Shown: positions 18,362 to 26,885 of the stretch, in pieces | Numbering within the stretch: position 1 is the first letter of the stretch | Layout of the letters: each line of letters opens with the position of its first letter | DNA from: an uncultured Lachnospiraceae bacterium | GTDB lineage: Bacteria; Bacillota; Clostridia; Lachnospirales; Lachnospiraceae | NCBI GenBank assembly: GCA_910584945.1 | Contig: CAJUDY010000015.1 | Coordinates: 10,004 to 74,003, forward strand | Length of the DNA stretch: 64,000 nt | Direction of reading: 5' to 3' | Made by a program: the position numbers and the translations under genes | Notes under the pieces: model-generated | Database searches by the model: none | Told to the model about the DNA's origin: nothing | The model's input: only the letters and a program-made list of their open reading frames with translations

Positions 18362-18958
18362 ATGGCAGATTATCCGATTATTGCAGACGTCAGTTCCTAC
18401 ATCGTCCGGATTCTTCGTCAGAAGATGTGTCCGGAGCCCATCCCGTCTCCCAATAATATAGAGATCTCTTCCCCGGCGGATCAGGATGTGGATTATATCC
18501 TGGGACTGTATTTGTACGATATCCGGGAAGAGAGCGATGTGACCCAACAGCCTTTTATTCAGAAGGGCAGGGTACAGCTGCAAAGACCGCCAAGACCATA
18601 TGGTCTGTACTATATGGTATTTATCAACGGCTCCTCCCAGATGGGATTAAAGGCGCCGGATATACAGAAGATCATCGGAAGAGTGGCCCAGATTGTCAAC
18701 GACAACAGCTCGGTTCTGCCCAATCAGCTGCAGTCCTGGCTGGACACTCAGGAACCTCCCATTGTACTGTCTCAGGCGAAGATAAGTTTGGAGGAGAAGG
18801 TTCGGGTGTGGCAGGCAATCAACAAGCCCTACCAGATCAGTCTGTTTTATAAGGCGGCGCCTGTATTTTTGTCCAGCGAAGTGGTGATCAACACTCCTCG
18901 TGTGGTGGACGCCAGTTTTGGACTGTATCTTACAGGAGAGGAAGGAGGGGATGGGTAG
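18362..18958 (+). CDS. CIS tube/sheath terminator, DUF4255 (Pvc16/Afp16-like)
   Basis: 198 residues. The start MADYPIIADVSSYIVRILRQ, the central LGLYLYDIREESDV and the later LYYMVFINGSSQMGLKA followed by ISLEEKVRVWQAINKPYQIS are the hallmarks of DUF4255 (Pvc16_N). In Photorhabdus PVC and Serratia Afp this family caps the distal end of the tube and sheath and fixes particle length. The size agrees with the family. It begins two bases after the stop of the exported coiled coil, so the envelope-type genes and the structural genes appear to be one operon. Confidence 0.9.
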   Translation: MADYPIIADVSSYIVRILRQKMCPEPIPSPNNIEISSPADQDVDYILGLYLYDIREESDVTQQPFIQKGRVQLQRPPRPYGLYYMVFINGSSQMGLKAPDIQKIIGRVAQIVNDNSSVLPNQLQSWLDTQEPPIVLSQAKISLEEKVRVWQAINKPYQISLFYKAAPVFLSSEVVINTPRVVDASFGLYLTGEEGGDG

Positions 18959-18961
18959 CAG

Positions 18962-19699
18962 ATGAATGCATCTGTGATTCGTTTCCGGCTGGATCTGCTG
19001 GTCCGGCTGATCGATACGACTACCGGCGGGTCCGTGGAAGAGAGGAACGTCCGTTTTTTCAGAGATGGGAAAGTGGTCCGCCCCGCCACGAGGGGAGGCG
19101 GCAGCTATGTGTTTTTGAATTGCGGACGGGAGGACTTCGAGCTGGAAATCCGGGCGTATGGATATGATCCATTCCAGATGTCTGTACAATATGAGGCGCT
19201 GGAGGATGCGATGCCCGTCATGGAAGCGTTTCTGATTCCGTCCGAGAGCGGGTCAGGGGGGCGTCCGGTACTTGGCCTTTCCGGCCGTCTTTTGGGTATT
19301 CAGTCTATACAGGCGGTAAACGTAAATGCGACCTGCTGCTGTATCAGCGAGTTTGACGAGCGAAGGCGGATCATGAAACTGTTCGGTGTACACCGGTCGG
19401 GAATGGATGGCATCTATTACGGTCTGCTGCATCCGGACAGGCAGGATTACGAGCCTTTTGCGATCCAGAAGGTGATCGGGAAAGACTCGGTGAAGATCGA
19501 CCATCCGCTGAAGGAACCCTTCTCCGTGAACGCGCCCATTTCCAGGATTATCTTTGGAAGTGTGACAGACAGGGGAGATTACTGTATCCGGGTCCGGGAT
19601 GACAGAACGCGTCTCTTTTATCTGGTCCGGTATGTGGTGGAGGATGAGGCGAGATTTCGGATGGTGGACTTTCATCATCCGGAATCTGGGCTTTTGTGA
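18962..19699 (+). CDS. CIS-associated hypothetical protein
   Basis: 245 residues. The N-terminal third (LDLLVRLIDTTTGGSVEERN, then YVFLNCGREDFELEIRAYGY) reads like a carboxypeptidase-regulatory or PEGA-type beta sandwich. The middle contains an unusual Cys triplet (NVNATCCCISEFDE), and the C-terminal part is beta-rich. There is no signal peptide. It is tightly packed between the DUF4255 cap and PAAR genes, the same neighbourhood where other CIS loci carry small accessory proteins. Its role is unknown; a metal site at the Cys cluster is possible. Confidence 0.6.
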   Translation: MNASVIRFRLDLLVRLIDTTTGGSVEERNVRFFRDGKVVRPATRGGGSYVFLNCGREDFELEIRAYGYDPFQMSVQYEALEDAMPVMEAFLIPSESGSGGRPVLGLSGRLLGIQSIQAVNVNATCCCISEFDERRRIMKLFGVHRSGMDGIYYGLLHPDRQDYEPFAIQKVIGKDSVKIDHPLKEPFSVNAPISRIIFGSVTDRGDYCIRVRDDRTRLFYLVRYVVEDEARFRMVDFHHPESGLL

Positions 19700-19710
19700 G
19701 GTGAGAAACG

Positions 19711-20100
19711 ATGGCAGAACTTGTAGTGACCGGGGCGTCGGCGGTGTGTTCTTTTGGAACTGCGCCGGGGACCATAAGCGCGACTTCCCAGGCGGCCTGC
19801 CTGGCAGAGGGAAAACCGGTGGCGACGATTCAGGATGCCCAGCCGGCCAATATTACCCCTTTTGGGATGTGCACCTCGCTTTTGAATCCCCAGGTGGCGG
19901 CAGCTACAGCGGCGGCTATGGGCGTGCTCACCCCTCAGCCCTGCATGCTGGTTCCCGCAGGTACCTGGACGCCCATGAAGCCGGGGGTGCTCCTCGGCGG
20001 TCAGCCGTGTCTCACCCGGGACAGCACCCTTTTGTGCAGCAACGGAGGAGGGATGATCAGCATCACCGCTCCAGGCCAGATGAAGGCCGTAACATCATAA
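19711..20100 (+). CDS. PAAR-like spike-tip protein (DUF4280-type)
   Basis: 129 residues. The opening MAELVVTGASAVCSFGTAPG, the central ANITPFGMCTSLLNPQ and the ending GGMISITAPGQ are typical of DUF4280 PAAR-like proteins. PAAR proteins form the sharpened metal-bound tip of VgrG-type spikes (Pvc10 position in PVC). Several Cys residues could bind the metal. It stands 11 bases after the previous stop with a good GAGGTGAG ribosome site. Confidence 0.88.
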   Translation: MAELVVTGASAVCSFGTAPGTISATSQAACLAEGKPVATIQDAQPANITPFGMCTSLLNPQVAAATAAAMGVLTPQPCMLVPAGTWTPMKPGVLLGGQPCLTRDSTLLCSNGGGMISITAPGQMKAVTS

Positions 20101-20112
20101 AGAAACCCAAAA

Positions 20113-20137
20113 ACAGCATCGGGAAGATGCGGAACTT
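20113..20137 (+). promoter_or_regulatory. Leader hairpin motif, copy B (upstream of sheath gene)
   Basis: ACA-GCATC (to 20120), loop GGGAA, then GATGC-GGAACTT (20126-20137), followed at once by AAGGAG and the sheath start. It is the most compact copy and shows the core: a 5-bp stem between ACA and GGAACT flanks. Confidence 0.65.
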
Positions 20138-20154
20138 AAATAAGGAGAACAAGA

Positions 20155-21861
20155 ATGGCAGAATATTTTACCCCCGGGGTATACGTGGAGGAATATGATA
20201 ATTCTCCCCGGAGCATCGAAGGCGTCGGTACCAGCACCGCCGGTTTTATCGGCTTTGCGGAGAAGGGACCGGCTGTGGGAGCCCCGTCTCTGGTGACCAG
20301 TTTCAAGAGCTTTACCAGACAGTTCGGCGGATTTTTAAGTCAGTTTACTTACGGAGAATACCGGTATCTGGCCAACAGCGTAGAGCAGTTTTTCATCAAC
20401 GGCGGAACCAGATGCTATGTGTCCCGCGTGATCGCGCCGGACGCGAAGGCGGCGAAAAAGGAGCTGGGAATCCTCTCCATCGAGGCGGCAAGCGAAGGAA
20501 AATGGGGCAACCGGATTCAAATCTCCATGGATACGGTGACCAAACGGAAGATGCAGCTCATCGCTCAGTCGGGCAGCGGCTACATCGCCAAAACCGTGGA
20601 AGGCTTCCGGGAGGGGGATCTGGTGGCGGTCGGCGGCGAGTACAACCGCATTGCCACGATCTACGACAACAGCGTCACCTTTGAAAATCCATTTGAGAAA
20701 GAAGTTGTAGATACCGGCATCATCCCCAAGACGGTGCTCTATCTGGTGACGGTGGACGTGAGCATCCGCTACAATGACGAGGTAGAAAATTACACGGAGT
20801 TAAGCTTCAATCAGTCCTCCCCGAACTATATCGGTTCCCGGCTGTCGGGCAGCGAACTGGTAAAAGTGACCGTTGGCCAGACCGGACAGATCGGCAATCC
20901 GGTGGAGGAAGTGTTCGGAGCAGGCAATCCGGGCGGCATCCTGAATCTGGAAGGCGGCTTTGACGGAACCATGAGCAAGGTGACGCCTGCGACCTTTATC
21001 GGTGTGGATGAAGGTCCTGGAAAACGTACGGGAATTCAGTCCTTCCTGGAGAACAGCACGGTCAGCATGATGGCGATTCCTGGCATCACCGATCCGGAGG
21101 TGATCGTATCTCTGGTGGCGCACTGTGAGAGTCTTAAGAGCCGGATCGCGGTCTTCGACATGCCGGGAGATCTGTACAAGACGAAGGACCTGATCGAATA
21201 CCGCAATATCATCGATTCCAGCTACGGCGCCATGTACCATCCCTGGATTCAGGTCTTTGACCGTTCTTCCAACAAGAGTGATTACATACCGCCTTCGGGA
21301 GCAGTGCTTGGAGTATACTCCAGGACGGATATCAACCGGGGAGTGCACAAGGCGCCCGCCAATGAGATCGTGTTCTGTACCGGCCTGAAGGTGAATTATA
21401 CCAGGGCGGAGCAGGATGTGCTGAATCCAGAGGGCGTGAATCTGATCCGGGCGATTCCCGGGCAGGGAATCCGCGTGTGGGGCGCGAGGACGGCCAGCAG
21501 CAACAGCGCGTTCAAGTATGTCAATGTCAGAAGGCTCTTTATCTATGTGGAGGAGAGCATCAAAGCAAACACCAACTGGGTGGTATTCGAGCCCAACGAT
21601 ACGGCGCTCTGGCAGAGAGTCAGCCTGACCATTTCTTCCTTCCTGGACAGCATGTGGAGAACCGGTATGCTGGCAGGTTCCACGCCGGGAGAGGGTTATT
21701 TTGTGGAGATCGGGCCTTCCACCATGACCAGAGACGACATCATGAACGGCAGACTGATCTGCAACATCGGTATCGCGCCGTCGAGACCGGCGGAGTTTGT
21801 GATCTTCCGGGTGACCCAGCATACGGCAGAGTCCGGCGGGGGCGAGGCAGAAGAGAGTTAA
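20155..21861 (+). CDS. Contractile tail sheath protein
   Basis: 568 residues. The start MAEYFTPGVYVEEYDNSPRS and the following IEGVGTSTAGFIGFAEKGP are diagnostic for phage/CIS sheath proteins. The C-terminal domain contains WRTGMLAGSTPGEGYFVEIG and IGIAPSRPAEFVIFRVTQ, the conserved inner-sheath region. Known role: an outer helical sheath that contracts to drive the tube. Only one sheath gene is seen, whereas PVC has three. AAGGAG precedes the start, and leader copy B lies immediately upstream, suggesting separately tuned expression. Confidence 0.97.
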   Translation: MAEYFTPGVYVEEYDNSPRSIEGVGTSTAGFIGFAEKGPAVGAPSLVTSFKSFTRQFGGFLSQFTYGEYRYLANSVEQFFINGGTRCYVSRVIAPDAKAAKKELGILSIEAASEGKWGNRIQISMDTVTKRKMQLIAQSGSGYIAKTVEGFREGDLVAVGGEYNRIATIYDNSVTFENPFEKEVVDTGIIPKTVLYLVTVDVSIRYNDEVENYTELSFNQSSPNYIGSRLSGSELVKVTVGQTGQIGNPVEEVFGAGNPGGILNLEGGFDGTMSKVTPATFIGVDEGPGKRTGIQSFLENSTVSMMAIPGITDPEVIVSLVAHCESLKSRIAVFDMPGDLYKTKDLIEYRNIIDSSYGAMYHPWIQVFDRSSNKSDYIPPSGAVLGVYSRTDINRGVHKAPANEIVFCTGLKVNYTRAEQDVLNPEGVNLIRAIPGQGIRVWGARTASSNSAFKYVNVRRLFIYVEESIKANTNWVVFEPNDTALWQRVSLTISSFLDSMWRTGMLAGSTPGEGYFVEIGPSTMTRDDIMNGRLICNIGIAPSRPAEFVIFRVTQHTAESGGGEAEES

Positions 21862-22000
21862 GGTTACTTTCCAGAGGCGGGAAAGATGGGCAGGAAAATC
21901 TGCATAGGCCGGGCTGAGACGGATCAGCGGCGGAAAAATAACGACAGATAATTTGATAGTCATAATTGATAAAAGAATTGAATGAAGGAGAAATGAAAGA

Positions 22001-22495
22001 ATGGCGACGTATGAGAACAGTAAGGGGCTTGCCTATCCTTTGACAAAGATGAACTTCCTGGTGACGGTGGACGGGGTGTCAGGGACGGCGGCGTTCAGTG
22101 AGGTGACGGGCGTGGAGGCGACAGTGGATGTGATCGAATTCCGCCAGGGCAACGCCAACAGTCTGGCTCCGGTGAAGATCCCGGGACTGGTGAAGCACGG
22201 CAATGTGACGCTGAAGATGGGATATACCCTGGACAGCGCGTTTAAAACCTGGGTGCAGGAGTGCGTCAGCGAGGTCAGAGGGGAGATCCCCCGCAACAAT
22301 GTGCAGATCGAGATGATCGACATCAACGGAGGAGCGCCTCAGGCGCTGGCGACGGCGATCACGGGTACCAGAGTCTGGGTGCTGACCAATGCGTGGGTGA
22401 CCAAGTACAATGCGCCGGATCTGGATGCGAAGACCAGCGACGTGGCGATTGAGAGTGTGGAGATTGCGTATGAGGAGCTGGTGATTCCGAACTAG
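22001..22495 (+). CDS. CIS inner tube protein
   Basis: 164 residues, the usual size. YPLTKMNFLVTVDGVSGTAA, FSEVTGVEATVDVIEFRQGN and VTLKMGYTLDSAFKTWVQE form the T4 gp19/Pvc1-like tube signature. Hexameric rings of this protein stack inside the sheath. It follows the sheath after a 139-base gap with AAGGAG before the ATG. A strong hairpin follows its stop codon. Confidence 0.95.
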   Translation: MATYENSKGLAYPLTKMNFLVTVDGVSGTAAFSEVTGVEATVDVIEFRQGNANSLAPVKIPGLVKHGNVTLKMGYTLDSAFKTWVQECVSEVRGEIPRNNVQIEMIDINGGAPQALATAITGTRVWVLTNAWVTKYNAPDLDAKTSDVAIESVEIAYEELVIPN

Positions 22496-22515
22496 CGTAC
22501 TGGAAGAGAGACAGC

Positions 22516-22551
22516 CGGTCCGGATGCCCGTGGCTACGGGCGTCCGGACCG
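22516..22551 (+). promoter_or_regulatory. Strong intercistronic hairpin after tube gene
   Basis: CGGTCCGGATGCCCGT and ACGGGCGTCCGGACCG form a 16-bp stem (one T-G pair) with a 4-base loop. No T-run follows, so it is more likely to protect the 3' end of the sheath/tube message or lower read-through than to terminate fully. This would give many tube subunits relative to baseplate genes. Confidence 0.65.
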
Positions 22552-22575
22552 TAAGAAATGGTAAGGAGGCCAAAG

Positions 22576-22938
22576 ATGGAGACCGTATATGATTTTACGC
22601 TGCCAAGAGGATATCTGGACAGCGCCGGAGAGGTTCACCGAAGAGGAAAGATGCGGCTGGCGACGGCAGGGGATGAGATCAGTGCTACCAGGGACCCGCG
22701 GGTGCTCAGCAATCCTTCCTATTTGACAATTGTGGTGCTTGGGAAGGTGGTCACGGAGCTGGAGGGCGTGGAGATGGTGACGGCGAATCTGATCGAGAAG
22801 CTGTTCACGGCGGATCTGGCGTTTCTGCAGGATATGTATCAGCGGATCAATGACATCGAGCCGCCGATGATGGAGACCGTCTGTCCCGACTGCGGGAAGG
22901 TGTACAAGGTGCCGCTAAATTTTACAACAGGGGGATAA
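22576..22938 (+). CDS. CIS/tail assembly chaperone with zinc-ribbon end
   Basis: 120 residues from the ATG at 22576, 5 bases after AAGGAGGC; an upstream in-frame ATG at 22558 has no ribosome site. ETVYDFTLPRGYLDSAGEVH, MRLATAGDEISATRDPRVLS and LIEKLFTADLAFLQDMYQRI match the T4-type baseplate-hub assembly chaperone family found next to tube genes in CIS loci. The C-terminus has a CPDCG half zinc site. The last codons contain A-AAT-TTT directly before an open frame in -1, see the next entries. It lies between the two tube-type genes, as tail assembly chaperones do in phages. Confidence 0.85.
   Translation: METVYDFTLPRGYLDSAGEVHRRGKMRLATAGDEISATRDPRVLSNPSYLTIVVLGKVVTELEGVEMVTANLIEKLFTADLAFLQDMYQRINDIEPPMMETVCPDCGKVYKVPLNFTTGG
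22917..22923 (+). other. Candidate -1 ribosomal frameshift site (A AAT TTT)
   Basis: The heptamer A-AAT-TTT is in the correct phase (Asn-Phe codons in frame 0) 12 bases before the stop codon of the chaperone. Slipping by -1 continues as YNRGIKLYPEEELYREM without interruption into the downstream small gene, which has no usable ATG at its start. The fusion would be about 187 residues. An AAGG lies 7 bases upstream of the heptamer. No strong downstream hairpin was found by eye. Confidence 0.45.
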
Positions 22939-22940
22939 AG

Positions 22941-23138
22941 CTGTATCCGGAGGAAGAGCTTTACCGGGAGATGGCGTTTATCTCGTATTATTTTCACTGG
23001 AGCAGCGAGGAGGTCCAAAGGCTGGACCACAAGGTCCGAAGGAGATGGTGCAGTGAGATCTCGAAGATTAATCAGAGTCTGTCCCCCGAAAAGAAGTCCA
23101 GAGAAAAGAGCATTCTTGACATGAAAGCAACGCGTTAG
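22941..23138 (+). CDS. Small CIS protein, DUF6760-like, lacking an ATG start
   Basis: The frame encodes LYPEEELYREMAFISYYFHW followed by SSEEVQRLDHKVRRRWCSEI and SKIN, which matches the short family between chaperone and tube genes in CIS loci (DUF6760 as I recall it: 'LYEEVAFxAYHFHWxxxExxxLxHxxRRRWxxEIxxIN'). The only ATG (22971) would remove the conserved start. Possible initiation is at CTG 22941 after AGGGGG, or through a -1 frameshift from the chaperone. 65 residues from CTG. Phage tail chaperones use the same two-frame arrangement (lambda gpG/gpGT), which supports the frameshift reading but does not prove it. Confidence 0.75.
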   Translation: MYPEEELYREMAFISYYFHWSSEEVQRLDHKVRRRWCSEISKINQSLSPEKKSREKSILDMKATR

Positions 23139-23157
23139 ACAGGAGAGGTTATAGGAT

Positions 23158-24009
23158 ATGGCAGTCGTGCAGGCAAATTCCGGTAATATTCTGGTCCGGA
23201 ACTACGGGAACAATCCGGCGGTAAATTTTAACTTTATGCTCCGGGTGGAAGGAGTCTTTGATCTGCCTTGCAGATCCGTACATGTATTTCAGAAGGAAAA
23301 CGAGTACGAGCTGATTCAGGAGGGCGGACTGAACGATTACGTCCACATGCGCCGGAAGCCGATCTCCAAGCCTTTTACCTTTCAGGTGGAACGGTATGTG
23401 GGGACGGATATTTTGGACCCGCTGGCCAACGGGACGGATCTGACGCTGCCGGTGATCCTGATGGTGAATCGTTATCGGATCTATGGGGATTTTCTCCCGA
23501 TCCGCATGTATGTCTTTACCGGGTGTACGGTGATGTCAAAGGAATACGGGGAGCTGAACGCCGAGAAGGGCGGTCTTCTGGTGGAGACGACGACCATTGC
23601 TTACCGGGAACTGGTATGTGTGGATGATGTGGCGGGGAGCTTTTTGATGGAAGAACCCTGGAAATTCGAAGGCGTCAGCAAGAGCGGAAGCGGGAATCAG
23701 TCCGCGAACCGTTCCAGGGAAGAGGAATCCGCCGCGCAGATGGAAGCGCGGGCGAAGAAGTGGATCTTCGCGGGGGGCGACAGCGACTTAAAATATCAGA
23801 GGGTGGGCGGCGGAGATTCGCCCGAAGAACCGAATGCCCAGCCGGATTTCCGCGGAGTAGGCGGCAGCGCCACCGACAGCGTTTACGCACAGAAAGAACT
23901 TCGGAAAGCGCAGATGGAACAGCGGGCCCAGAGATGGCCGCCCAAACGAAGCGCGGTGGATACGGCGAATTTCCTTGTCGGCCGCGGGAATCATACAGAA
24001 GACTTATAG
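23158..24009 (+). CDS. Second tube-like protein with disordered C-terminal extension
   Basis: 283 residues. The first 165 have the gp19/tube fold pattern: NPAVNFNFMLRVEGVFDLPC, YVHMRRKPISKPFTFQVERY and TTIAYRELVCVDDVAGSF. The remaining 115 residues are charged and Gly/Arg/Glu-rich, probably disordered, with a repeated QMExRAxxW motif (AAQMEARAKKW near 205 and AQMEQRAQRW near 259). Such a tail is unusual for a ring protein and may bind the neighbouring long protein or cargo. By position it corresponds to the tube initiator or a minor tube protein (Pvc5-like). Confidence 0.8.
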   Translation: MAVVQANSGNILVRNYGNNPAVNFNFMLRVEGVFDLPCRSVHVFQKENEYELIQEGGLNDYVHMRRKPISKPFTFQVERYVGTDILDPLANGTDLTLPVILMVNRYRIYGDFLPIRMYVFTGCTVMSKEYGELNAEKGGLLVETTTIAYRELVCVDDVAGSFLMEEPWKFEGVSKSGSGNQSANRSREEESAAQMEARAKKWIFAGGDSDLKYQRVGGGDSPEEPNAQPDFRGVGGSATDSVYAQKELRKAQMEQRAQRWPPKRSAVDTANFLVGRGNHTEDL

Positions 24010-24041
24010 AATTTACATGAAGAAGGGAGGACCGGTCAAAG

Positions 24042-26879
24042 ATGCTGATTTTGAAAGCGCCGCTGGAGCTTAAATGCAATCCGGCCATGATCTCCTCCCA
24101 GGAAGCATTTTATCATAGAATCACAGGAAATTACGGACTTTTGTCCGCCGGAATCGACAAGGAGGATCTGCTCCATGTGGTGACCGCCCCGCTGGAACTC
24201 TATCTGGAGGAGGGCGGGGGCGTCCGGATCGCGGAGAATACCCATATCGAGAATCACCAGGAGACGAAGCTTGCGGTCATCAACAATGTGCTGAACCGGA
24301 TCGCGGTGATGGAGGAAGCAAACCTCACCTATCAGGACCGGGTATTCATCACGGATGTGCTTAAGAAGCTGGGCGTCCGGGAGGTGAATCAGTTCATGAA
24401 GCAGGTATTCCGCTTAAAGCAGGAGACCCGGACCACAGAGCGGCTGATCAGTCTCTACTGGAATCATCTGGGGGAGTTAAGAGAGCGGGTGGAAGCCTGG
24501 CACAGTCACGAAAAAGAACAAAAGACGGCGGAGGAACGAGCGGCGGCCGGACCGCCGGGAGGGACGCTTCATCAGGAGATTATGAACCGTCTGAAAACCG
24601 GAGCCATCTATCAGATCCTAAATAATTTTCAGCAGAGCCAGAGCTGGAACAGTCAATATATCACCCGCCAGGAGTTAAAGATCAGCGAACAGAAGCGGGT
24701 GGCGGTGCAGGTTCTCTTACAGAAACTCCGCCAGGAGGTGAGAAAAGAGTCGCTTCCCCTGGTGTACCGCCATGACGACGGATACCGGCAGCCGGAGCCG
24801 GAGGATGAGGACTCCATAGAAACCTGGGTCGGCAGTCAGATCACCTCTTCGGTGCTCCTTAGCCTCGTCGACAATCTGTATCTGAGCCTCTCCCACCGGC
24901 AGCAAAACCGGGCCGATACCTGGCTGTCCATGGAGCACGCGCTGTATCAGTCGGCGGAGAATACCCTCTACCGGCTCAAAACCGGATTCCATAACCAGTG
25001 GCAGGTGCAGAGCGAAGAGAACCTCTGGACCGTCCGCCAGCAGAAGCTTACCGAACAGGAGATCCATCTGGCCCAGGAGCTTCTTACCGCGGGGCGGGAG
25101 GCGGAGGAACGGTTTTTCTTCCTCTGGAATCAGTACGGGGAGAATACCTGGCAGATCCTGAGCGAAGGGTATCAGAGCGCAGAGCTCTCGCATCCGGAAG
25201 GGGCAAAAGCCTCAAAGGAGGAGCTTCCGGCGGCTGCTTTGGAGGAGAAAAAAAGGAGCCGGGAATCGACTGACGCGGCATCTTCCCGCAAGAACGGCGA
25301 AGAGAGAGGAAGCAGCGGGAACATTTCCGGAATGAAATCATCCGAACCGGAAACAGAACAGGAACCGGTAAGAAGCAGGGAGACTGCAAAAGAACAAGAA
25401 GAACAGCTTCTAAAAGCGGTCGAAAAAGCCGGAGAGCCGGGTCTCAGGCAGGGAAAAAGCGCGTCGAAAGCGGGAGCAGAAGCGGAGATTCACTTTCTGT
25501 CCGGCACCTCCGCCGGTTCAGAGGAGATCGCGCCGGAAGCTTCCGTAAAGGAACTGGTCCGCTGGGTACAGGAAGGGCGGGAACGGTTTTACCGGACGGC
25601 GGAACAGTATTTGAAAGCGTCCAGTCAGGAATACCGGGAAAGCAGCCAGATTTTCCGGATCGTCGAGGCGGCCAGAGAAGCGGAACGCTCCGCAGAAAAG
25701 CGGACAGATACCGGACTGCTGAAAGAGGGGGAGTCTTTGGGGGGCGGCCGGATGGAAGCGGCCGAGACGGTGCTTTTGAAATGGCAGACTGCGGACCGGG
25801 AACCAGATGCGGCGGCAGGCTCCGGGGAAGTGCAAAAAGCCGGAGAAGCTGAGGTTGGGGGTCAGGCAGCGAAGAAGCCGGAGGAAACGGTCCGGAAGGA
25901 AATTTTGAGGGAGGCATTCCGCGCGTCCCTGCCCCGGGAGTCCGGAGAGGAGCCGTCCCTGGAGATGATATACCAGACCGGAGAGCAGGGAGCTCCTTTT
26001 GATCTGCCGGAGGAAAGTCCTCTGCCGCCCGGGACATCCGAAAAGGAATCTTCCGGGGAGCTGCTGCGTCAGATCCGCCAGATCAACCAGCAGAATCTCG
26101 AGAGACTGAAAATCCACCAGGAGATAAAGAAAGGTCCAGGGGCCGTCTCCGGGAAAATACCGGCCGCAAAAAGAGATATGCGAAGGGACAGCCTGAAGGC
26201 CCTTAAGGACCCGGAGGGCCTGTTCCGGGAATACGAGGAAGAACGGCAAAGAGAAGCGCAGGAAGAAGAGAAGCGCACAGAGAAGCTGATGGAGCTTCTG
26301 CCGCAGCAGCCCCGGAGGGCCTATGAGAAGCTCTGGCAGTATCTGTCCGCTCAAAAAGAAGGAGCGGCCCAGGAGGCGAGGGAGGCCGGCAGTATGGGGA
26401 TGCTGCTTCGGGACATCCATGAGGCCGAGACCGTCCACAGAGTGACGGAGCAGGTGCCCGGGGAAGAGCTGCGCCGGATACAGGAGACTTCGGAGACGAT
26501 TCTGGAAAAATGGAAAGAACCAAAGATTTCCGGGACAGAGCCTTCCCGCACGTTCCGTCAGGAGCGGCGGGGGAGCGAGGTCTCGCTGGTCCACAAGGCT
26601 TCAGAGCATCAGATCAACCAGGAGATGCTGGAATCCCTGATGGAGCAGAACCGGATTATCCAGGGCAAAACCCAGGTCACCCATGAGGAGACCCAGGACC
26701 ACAACATCGTCAACCGGACCGTGCATCAGGAGACCCGGCAGGTGGTCAAAAAAGAGACCGGGGATCTGACCGAACTGGTGGAGAAGGGCATCCGGCAGCA
26801 GATGGGCGTCCTCTCGGAACAGATCTACAGCAGGCTGGAAAAACGCCTGCAAAATGAGAAGAAGCGAAGAGGTTTTTAA
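24042..26879 (+). CDS. Long coiled-coil CIS protein, candidate tape measure
   Basis: 945 residues, highly charged, no hydrophobic membrane segment. The N-terminal 350 residues are an ordered helical domain (NHQETKLAVINNVLNRIAVM, YQDRVFITDVLKKLGV). The middle (about 390-750) is low-complexity Glu/Lys/Ala/Gly. The end is a conserved-looking coiled coil with ETGDLTELVEKGIRQQMGVL and SEQIYSRLEKRLQNEKKRRG. It sits after the tube and chaperone genes and before the adaptor and hub genes, exactly where tape-measure genes lie, and is the only long protein in the block. Tape-measure identity is inference; it lacks the hydrophobic stretches of siphophage tape measures. Confidence 0.6.
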   Translation: MLILKAPLELKCNPAMISSQEAFYHRITGNYGLLSAGIDKEDLLHVVTAPLELYLEEGGGVRIAENTHIENHQETKLAVINNVLNRIAVMEEANLTYQDRVFITDVLKKLGVREVNQFMKQVFRLKQETRTTERLISLYWNHLGELRERVEAWHSHEKEQKTAEERAAAGPPGGTLHQEIMNRLKTGAIYQILNNFQQSQSWNSQYITRQELKISEQKRVAVQVLLQKLRQEVRKESLPLVYRHDDGYRQPEPEDEDSIETWVGSQITSSVLLSLVDNLYLSLSHRQQNRADTWLSMEHALYQSAENTLYRLKTGFHNQWQVQSEENLWTVRQQKLTEQEIHLAQELLTAGREAEERFFFLWNQYGENTWQILSEGYQSAELSHPEGAKASKEELPAAALEEKKRSRESTDAASSRKNGEERGSSGNISGMKSSEPETEQEPVRSRETAKEQEEQLLKAVEKAGEPGLRQGKSASKAGAEAEIHFLSGTSAGSEEIAPEASVKELVRWVQEGRERFYRTAEQYLKASSQEYRESSQIFRIVEAAREAERSAEKRTDTGLLKEGESLGGGRMEAAETVLLKWQTADREPDAAAGSGEVQKAGEAEVGGQAAKKPEETVRKEILREAFRASLPRESGEEPSLEMIYQTGEQGAPFDLPEESPLPPGTSEKESSGELLRQIRQINQQNLERLKIHQEIKKGPGAVSGKIPAAKRDMRRDSLKALKDPEGLFREYEEERQREAQEEEKRTEKLMELLPQQPRRAYEKLWQYLSAQKEGAAQEAREAGSMGMLLRDIHEAETVHRVTEQVPGEELRRIQETSETILEKWKEPKISGTEPSRTFRQERRGSEVSLVHKASEHQINQEMLESLMEQNRIIQGKTQVTHEETQDHNIVNRTVHQETRQVVKKETGDLTELVEKGIRQQMGVLSEQIYSRLEKRLQNEKKRRGF

Positions 26880-26885
26880 TAGAAG

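Noticed and set aside
25444..26594. Minus-strand frames opposite the long coiled-coil protein
   Set aside because: They mirror Glu/Lys/Arg-rich low-complexity codons and show Pro/Leu/Ser-rich artefact composition.
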